Assembly (NCBI GenBank): GCA_009733575.1
Contig: ML769485.1
Coordinates: 62,001-126,000, forward strand
DNA: 64,000 bases
From: Gymnopus androsaceus JB14
Taxonomy: Eukaryota; Basidiomycota; Agaricomycetes; Agaricales; Omphalotaceae
Direction: 5' to 3'
The position numbers and the translations under genes were made by a program. The notes under the pieces were generated by a model. That model was given only the letters and a program-made list of their open reading frames with translations, did no database searches and was not told where the DNA came from. Each line of letters starts with the position of its first letter. The first letter of the stretch is position 1. Positions 57,666 through 64,000 of the stretch are shown here, one piece after another.

Positions 57666-57933
57666 TGTTGGAGATAGAACTGTATCAGGCAATCAAGCCA
57701 TATGCTCTATCTGGTTCCATTTTTATTCAATATCTGTCCTTGATGTGCTGTTTCCATATTTGACCTTATCTTACTTATTGCTTGGTAGAGATAGCTTAGA
57801 TAGTTCAACCTATCATTACTGTAGCTATATAAAGTATTGTACCTATGAATTTATCCCCTGTGTGTTTGCTAGGGCTTACTGCTATTAGACTGGAGTCACG
57901 AGTGAAGTCATTGTTCTAGACTTTATTCCAACA
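57666..57933 (+). mobile_element. 3' LTR of the gag-only copia-like element
   Basis: 268 bp with perfect short inverted ends TGTTGGA...TCCAACA, directly after a purine tract, and containing a TATATAAAG promoter word (about 57827). This is the standard copia LTR layout. It differs in sequence from the solo LTR at 29959, so it is a different family. Confidence 0.85.
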
Positions 57934-57955
57934 GAAACCACCATGTTACATTGGT

Positions 57956-58800
57956 TTACATGGCTGAGAATTTCTCAGCAGTGGGTCTGGAAATACCCAG
58001 AAAACCTGCAGTCCAAGTCTTGGTAATTGTGGGTTGGCCTCCACCTGGCACTGTACCCATACCCACATCGCTGTTCAACATAAAAATGTACCTGGAAATG
58101 GCATGTTGATCCTCTTGGGACATACCATTGGCATCCATGTAGCCTTGGACTGTCTCCGGGTTGCTTGTACTGAGCCAAAAGTCTTGGGTGTATTTGAGAT
58201 AGGCATAAACATGGTGTACACCATTCCAATGAGTGATGCCAGGGTTTTGTGAAAAGCAAGCAAGAATAGAGACTGCATACATCAGGAAAAACTGTTTGGG
58301 CCTTGGATGGCCTGAAGTTAACCTCAAGGTAACTCAAAGACACCTAGGCCACCTAGGCCACCTAGGTTGCCTAGGTTCCTTTAGGATGACCTAGGAATTA
58401 GGGGGTGGACTTTTGACAACCTGAGTCACCTGAGAAAACCTGAGAAAACCTGAGAAACCTGAGAAAACCTGAGGAACCCTGGAAGAACCCTGGGGAAACC
58501 TCAGGCAGCCTGAGATAGTCCTAGGTAACCTAGGAGGCCTAGGCTGCCCAGGCCATCCCAAGTCCAGCCCCTGTAACCTAGGAGGCTTAGGTTACCTAGG
58601 CTATCCTTGGCCCAGACCATTTTTCCTGATGTAGGTGATATCAGGTCTTGTAGCAACGGATAAATATTGGAGAGCACCAAGAGCCTCTCTATAGGGTTTG
58701 TCATGCATGAAAGCAATTTCTTCAACCGTTTTGGGTGACTGGTCTTTGGTGAGGTGGATGTGGGGATTGAAGGGAATGGTGTATCTAAAACCCACAGGTA
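57956..58800 (-). mobile_element. Copia RNase H fragment, split by a foldback element
   Basis: On the minus strand: KPYREALGALQYLSVATRPDIT then, beyond the insertion, YAVSILACFSQNPGITHW, VYAYLKYTQDFWLSTS and GYMDANGMSQEDQHAISRYIFM. This is the copia reverse-transcriptase tail and RNase H domain (motifs VATRPD and GYxDAD-like, where Asn replaces the second Asp). Reading frames are open either side of the insertion. The element lies in reverse orientation to the LTR next to it. Upstream reverse transcriptase is largely missing. Confidence 0.8.
58280..58631. mobile_element. Foldback element, CATCAG-type, copy 2, with TA duplication
   Basis: 352 bp with termini CATCAGGAAAAACTGTTTGG and, inverted, CATCAGGAAAAATGGTCTGG, related to the element at 32042. 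The body is made of CCTAGG and AACCTGAG word repeats. TA on both sides (58278-58279, 58632-58633) is a target duplication: removing the element and one TA restores ITYAVS in the copia RNase H frame. A TA target suggests a Tc1/mariner-type helper. Confidence 0.88.
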
Positions 58801-58849
58801 AATCCAGTACCCATGTCCAACATTAAATGGTACCATGTGAACACCATTA

Positions 58850-59590
58850 AAACCAGGGAATTGTGAGACTTAGTGCACAAAATAATGTCTCACACCTAGA
58901 TGTAAGTGGAGACCAAACATGACCACCCGGGGTAACCATGCTGTAAGGTGGGTCTGGACAGTAGTATGAGTGTTGTATGGAACAGTACAAGTCTCAGAGG
59001 TGCAAGGAACAGTGTACAGGCCACCCAATGATGTAATCAGGAGGAATCAGGTGGTATTGTGGTCCAACAACCAGAAGTAAGTGGAAGCAGATGGAATATG
59101 GATGAAGGGGTAGTCCAAAAAGGTGTAATAAGTCCAAATATGGATAATGCGGGTGGAATACAGCAAATGCAGATGGAAATAGGGTGGAAGCGGACGGAAA
59201 TGGTGTGGGAGCAGATGGGATGGGGTGAAAGCAGGCGGAAATAGCGTGGGAGCAGATGGAATAGCACAAAAGCGGATGGAAATGCACAAAAGCGGATGGA
59301 AATAGCATGGGAGTGGATGAAAGCAGACAGAAATAGTGTGGAAGCAGATGGAATAGGTGAAAGCAGACAGAAATAGTGTGGGAGTGGATGGAATAAGGTG
59401 AAAGCAGATGGTGCCAGAGGTTCTAGAGGTAGCAAAATTCAAATAGGAAGCTCCTAAGGAGCTTTGGTTGTAAAGTTGTAAACAGAGATAGAAGACAGTA
59501 AGCTCCAGATGTTGATTTGGGATCTATGGATGGAGCCTTGTGGTCAATGCAGATGACAGTGGGCCTTTGAACAGAGCTTGGAAGGCACAG
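58850..59590. repeat. Dispersed repeat, copy B, with expanded minisatellite
   Basis: Second copy of the repeat at 29740-30700, without the solo LTR. The minisatellite (about 59160-59410; unit GTGAAAGCAGACGGAAATAG and variants) is more than twice as long as in copy A. It adjoins the copia RNase H fragment and is probably part of the same element. Confidence 0.8.
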
Positions 59591-62128
59591 CTGGTCAAAA
59601 CAGACAAAACAGAGAGACAGCAAACAGAATAATTTCGGAACCCAGAAAACAATGGTAACAGCAGTAATAACAGACTAGGGTACATGGACTCGGGGTGTCT
59701 ACTTATATACTGTAGGGTGGCTGTGTAAGTTGTTGGGAGGGCCTGATGGATGGTTATCAAGTGCAGGAGGCACCTGGCAGAAGGCAGGATAACTGGTAAT
59801 CACACATAGAAAGTGCTCAGCAGGCAGGATAAATGGTAAATAAGCATGGGAGGCACCTGCTTTTTAGGTAAATGAGTGCAGGAGGTATCTACGGATGGTT
59901 ACAAAGTGTGGGAAACATCAGTGGGCGGTTAATGAGCATAGGGAAGGCCTGACAGGAATAAAGGGATTGATGTTCCAGAAGTTTGTTCAGCTGATGGTGA
60001 GTAATGAATATGACTGTTAAGTCCATGCAACCTGGAGTGGAGTGGCCGAGGTATCAGATGGAAATAGTCCGGAAAGGTTCCAGGCTGGACCTCGTGAGAT
60101 ATGGGACTTGGTGAAGCTATTGGCAATACCCTTGACATGCTGTAAGGTGTCCCGAGAGGAAAACAGTAGGTAAGGCCTAAGCCAAGTCAAGGCAGTGGAA
60201 CCAAAGGCGGAGCCGAGGTTTTGCCGAGATCACGTGGCTGTGTTGGCTTAGTAACCGGAAATGTCTGAAAGACAAAGGCAAGACTCGGAAAGTGAGATCA
60301 GCTAGACTAAGTCAATTTTGGAGCTAAAGTTACAGTACAAGTTTAACTACTTAAATACTACTAAGTCTGGATAAATGGGGAAAGTGTTTAACAATAAGAA
60401 ATAGATTCCTGGGAGCCGGACCAGGTACTCGGTAAGTAAAAACAATAAAGTAATTCAGTAGCAAAAGACAAAAGAACATAAAAGACAATGAAACAATAGC
60501 ATGGGAAAGGCGTCCAAAGGTACTGGGGATATATCCAAGGTTGTTCCGAGGTCTTCCAAGGTCTTCCGAGGGTTACCGAGGCTCGGAATGGAATGGAACG
60601 GCTTGGCTCTGGCAGACACGGAAGCAAGACTGGAAAGCAAGGAAAGGAACCGTAATGAAGTTCAAACAAGTCAATGACTTGCAACCGAGTTCCAGCTGAG
60701 GTGTGGCCGAGGTTTCTGAGATGATTACCAAGATATAGGCTTGGTAAGCCTCGGAAATAGGTGCCGGAGGCTCGGCAGTGATTTAGGGGTAATCGGTGGA
60801 CTTTGGAGGGCACCGGAATGCATGGATGTAACAGTCATGTGATGAATAGGGCTAGTTGCCAAGTAGTTATAAATGGTAAAGTTGTACCCAAGTCACAAGA
60901 GGAAGCATGGATATGATATGAAGCTGTGTGATAAAGATCCATCATGTCAGGTGCAATACTTGGAGTGTCCAGGGTCCTAGTTACATGGGTGTCAGATGTC
61001 CATGTTTATTAATGATTCTGCAAACAATGCCATACAACACTCTTCTTCTTTTCTTTCTTCCTTCTTCTCTGTGCAGTGAGTTGGTGAGTAAACCTTGATT
61101 CATGGCTTTGGTATTCTGGTTATGTATCTTCTTGTCTATCATATCATTTTGCATTTTGAACTAACACAGGAAGCAACTTATTGTAAGTTTGCTGGGGTTA
61201 CCGTGAACTCATTACAAAGAAACACTGGCCAGATCATAACATCACTATCTCAGCACTTCTTCATCATAAGTTCATGGTAACCCCAGTGAACTCATGGTAA
61301 ATTGCTCTGTGTAAGGTTCCTCAAGTGGCTGAAGTCCAATGAAGAAATGCCAGTTGTGCAACTAGCTTATAACTTCAATGTCAATGTACCAGTTTCATAC
61401 CTGGAAGCTATGGTACTTGATATGACTTCACTCGGCACTGACATTTGATGTATGTTTAAAAACTGGCTACAATTGATGAGTTCAATATCCAAGCTAGTAA
61501 CCGTTCCTTGAATCCTTGTATGTATAGTATTGGAGTGGCACTAACTTCTTGCTAGCTGTTGATTTCCTAGGTGACCTCAAAACATTTACAATCAATACCC
61601 CAAATTCATGAGCAGGTTGACTTGTCAGGTTGCTTTGATTTTTTGATTCTCAAATGACAATCTGGCTGTCCTAAATGGCTAGTTTGATATCCACGGCTTC
61701 ATTCTCTTCAGCAAGTTCGCCATCACTAGGATTTCATTCACATTCACAATGTATGTATCATTCAAGTCTAACCACCATGAATAGGGGACACTGTTACCTA
61801 CCTCTCTTCATCTGATATCTAGATGATCATGAGGAGACTATTCTGCATTCATTGGAAGATATTACAGGTTTTCATTTTTCATTCCAGTTGTTTTTGAATC
61901 CTCTTTTCATGCTTTTTTTTGAGGAGAATCAGTTACTCCATGGCTTTTAACAGCATCTTCTTCTCCGACAGCAGCAGGAGAAGGTTCTAAGCATTCTCTA
62001 GATCAACTGGAGACATGCTGGCAGTGGTACGGGTACGTGCTTTATATCTGATCGTCAAAGCCATATTCAATTGAGAGAATCAAGAACCTAATCTAAATAA
62101 CATACCTGATAATCCTACTGTCGCAACG
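59591..62128. other. Degenerate repeat region without a recognised gene
   Basis: No gene is supported. Runs of loosely repeated GAGG, CCGAGG and TGGTAA words occur at 59760-60800. An inverted repeat of 17 bp with one mismatch (CTGGGGTTACCGTGAAC) is at 61192-61208 and 61270-61286. Short frames such as one near 61320-61450 (LAYNFNVNVPVSYLEAM) look protein-like but are isolated. Confidence 0.4.
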
Positions 62129-63622
62129 GTGAATACCTCTTTCACCGACCACCACAAAGATTTTGAAACCCCGAAATCAACGCTTCAACAAGCGACTGTT
62201 TATACAGCGTTCTCTGATATACCATCGTCCAATGTTCCGAATTCTACGGACCCCTCGGAGGCGTATGAAGCAGGACAACCAGAACGGCTGGAGGTCCTTT
62301 TCCAACCTCCTGTATTTCTCCGGCTCAGGGTTGCGCGTCAGCGGGAAATGCGTATGCACATCTCCAGGATCGGTTCCAGGCCAATAATGGCGTTTGTGAG
62401 CGATCGGCCTTGCAGCTACCGGAAAACGAACACCACGACTCTAGCGAACACGCAGAGGTTCCGTTCCGGGAGGGGATTGCAGTGCAACAGCGGCAGCAGG
62501 TTCAGAAAGAAAAGAATAGGATTCAGCAGCAGATTCATCGTAATAATATCCGTTTCGCAGTCCAAGGAGCGCGAGCTGTAGCTGCTCGGCAAAAGCAAAA
62601 GCAGTTTCAGTCAGCAGAACGAGTTCCACTCAGAGACGGACTCGGGAACCCGAGTGGCGGAGCCGGGACTTCAAGTGGAAATATTGCTGGAACGACTCGA
62701 AAGAACAAATCCCAGTTCCTGCTGTCAGACAAATCCGCGACACGGGCGTACGTCGATCGGGTTGAAGCGTGGTTTGGTGAAGGCGTCCTAGAAGGTGTGA
62801 GTCAGTTAGTGCAGGGAAATCAGACAGAAGAATAGGAAACCGCAGCAGGTGAGGAAGAATCGACTGTTCGTTCGATCATTTACTTACCTTTCTTCATACA
62901 CAGCATCTCGGTCAACTAGAAAGACCTGTATCTCCAACCCCGCCTCCGCTATCCATTGCTACTGCGGTACGATCCACGGAGACAGCGTTGAATCAATTGA
63001 AGAGATCCGCGCATAGTCCGGATTCTGTTGGATCGAATAAACGTTCTCGATGGGCCACTTCCAGCTCTGTCATCGAAAGCGAGATGCTTTCAAACTCGAC
63101 CGCGGCGGGCGGGGCGCATGATGACGTTGCCGGTGATGAAGAGACGACGACGACGAAGAGGAGGAGCCTGAAATCGAGTACAATCTAGAAATCTACGCGT
63201 CGTTGTTGCAAAGACTAATCAAAGGCAAATCAGCTTTGGACAATGAGGTTCGTCACCCGTTCTTTTGTTCCCCGGAATTCACGAAAAATCCTGATCGCGA
63301 TTTATCCATCTCGATTCCTTTCATACCCATCCATCTATAGGAACGTCACCAAATTCAAACCTTCATATCCTCCCGATACCTGAACACATCGCCGACGTGA
63401 TGATTGCGCGTCCGTGGCGGCTATAATGCTTTAACCATTGGCACCAATTCCAGCTCTAGTTCCAATGCCAGCGCCAATGCCAGCACAGACGTCGAAACCC
63501 AAATTTGGCATTCAATCCTCTGCATTGCGAAATCTGCTGTTGGGGATCTAGGGCTAGCAAAGAATGAGGAAGATGCGTTGAGGAGAGCTGCGAAGAGGAT
63601 TGTTAGAAGACCTAGGGCGTAG
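62129..63622 (+). pseudogene. Broken unrecognised coding region
   Basis: Protein-like sequence in several frames: HHKDFETPKSTLQQATVYTA (62150 on); a coiled Q/R-rich segment (QRQQVQKEKNRIQQQIHRNN, 62480-62560); KSQFLLSDKSATRAYVDRVE; an acidic run then EYNLEIYASLLQRLIKGKSA (63160-63230); ERHQIQTFISSRYLN (from 63344); and DVETQIWHSILCIAKSAVG (63490 on). Introns at 62848-62901 and about 63250-63342 are plausible. The frame changes near 62340 and near 63142 (one base short), and TGA at 63398 separates the last part. It may be one gene damaged by indels or consensus errors. No known domain. Confidence 0.4.
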
Positions 63623-64000
63623 GGCATAGCCCACGCCGAGAGCAAAGCTGCGAAGAGAGTTGTTAGGAAAATGTTGCTCGTAAGGGTAATAGCAGAAGGC
63701 GAGGACTGAGGTGCTGAGGATGAACGGAACGATAGGAGTCGGGACTCTCGAATATACCTGCAATACTCTAAACCCTGACCGGAGGGTCTTTTTGTACACC
63801 TCACATGGTTTTGGTTCAATGAGGCACTCTAGAGCTTCGTCTATTTAATGTTATAGTCCATGTTCGCTTTCAGGATTGAAACGTATAATGAAGCACTGAG
63901 ATTACAGCAATTACAGCAGTGCACGTTCTTGAAACAGACCTGATATAACTGAACTAACAGCTATGAGTACGAAATGTCAGAATTCGTCTTGCGCTGGCAA
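63623..64000. other. Trailing region without a supported gene
   Basis: A 132-codon minus-strand frame at 63421-63819 is antisense to the low-complexity SSSNASAN stretch and is not called. Nothing else seen before the window ends. Confidence 0.4.

Larger units (their letters stand above)
53880..57933 (+). mobile_element. Gag-only copia-like element with three nested insertions
   Basis: Gag pieces in order: EIWERLKNIHH..GFAMG (to 53961), LALKWQFLTSKK and the helix-rich segment to NEETHQ (54894-55157), a CCHC-like zinc knuckle CFFCSKKGYFCSNCPDCK (57018-57071, with Tyr-Phe where His is usual), then a short tail and, directly, a purine tract (TGTGGGGGTG) and the 3' LTR. No protease, integrase or reverse transcriptase lies between the knuckle and the LTR, so it resembles gag-only non-autonomous (TR-GAG-like) elements. 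Three insertions interrupt gag: a poly(A) retroposed piece, a 1.7-kb segment and a MITE. The 5' LTR was not found. Confidence 0.7.

Overview
The window looks like nuclear DNA of a mushroom-forming basidiomycete (Agaricomycetes). Genes are split by many short GT-AG introns of about 45-70 bp. A serine tRNA carries an intron right after the anticodon loop. The gene set is fungal: ERG2 sterol isomerase, a GCN4/cpc-1-type bZIP, a DUF6534-type membrane protein, F-box paralogues, HXXXD acyltransferases and a fungal P450. The species cannot be named from sequence alone.

Layout. 1-13.3 kb: a KDM3-like JmjC demethylase, a mitochondrial RRM protein, one weak unrecognised spliced gene, and an SS18-like (SSXT) Q/G-rich protein. 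13.9-19.8 kb: three tandem F-box paralogues on the minus strand; copy 1 is intact, copies 2 and 3 carry frame lesions. 20-29 kb: an SH3 protein, tRNA-Ser(UGA), the bZIP gene with an ATF4-like uORF leader, a FGGY sugar kinase, a truncated acyltransferase pseudogene, and a 15-exon P450 that only reads through if a 7-nt microexon is used. 29.4-36.4 kb: a repeat block with a solo LTR, minisatellite, foldback element, telomere-like repeats and an extraordinary run of short perfect hairpins. 37.6-52.7 kb: a gene-rich stretch with a DUF6534-type protein, HUS1, a 650-bp foldback element, two tandem acyltransferases, ribosomal protein eS25 divergent from glucosidase II beta, a third acyltransferase and ERG2. 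53.3-62 kb: a second repeat block with a hAT remnant, a gag-only copia-like element holding three nested insertions, and a reversed copia RNase H fragment split by a foldback element. 62.1-63.6 kb: a broken, unrecognised gene.

The conserved genes serve housekeeping roles: chromatin (JmjC, SS18-like), the 9-1-1 checkpoint clamp (HUS1), translation (eS25, tRNA), amino-acid starvation control (bZIP), ER glycoprotein quality control (glucosidase II beta) and ergosterol synthesis (ERG2). The P450 and the acyltransferase family could be accessory metabolism, but they are scattered between repeats and no core synthase is present.

Caution: several conserved genes, including eS25, need a one-base correction to read through. 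Some frameshifts are therefore probably consensus errors, and a frameshift alone is weak evidence of a pseudogene here. Exon boundaries were found by eye from splice sites and frame; most multi-exon models sum exactly to whole codons. No computation or database search was run.
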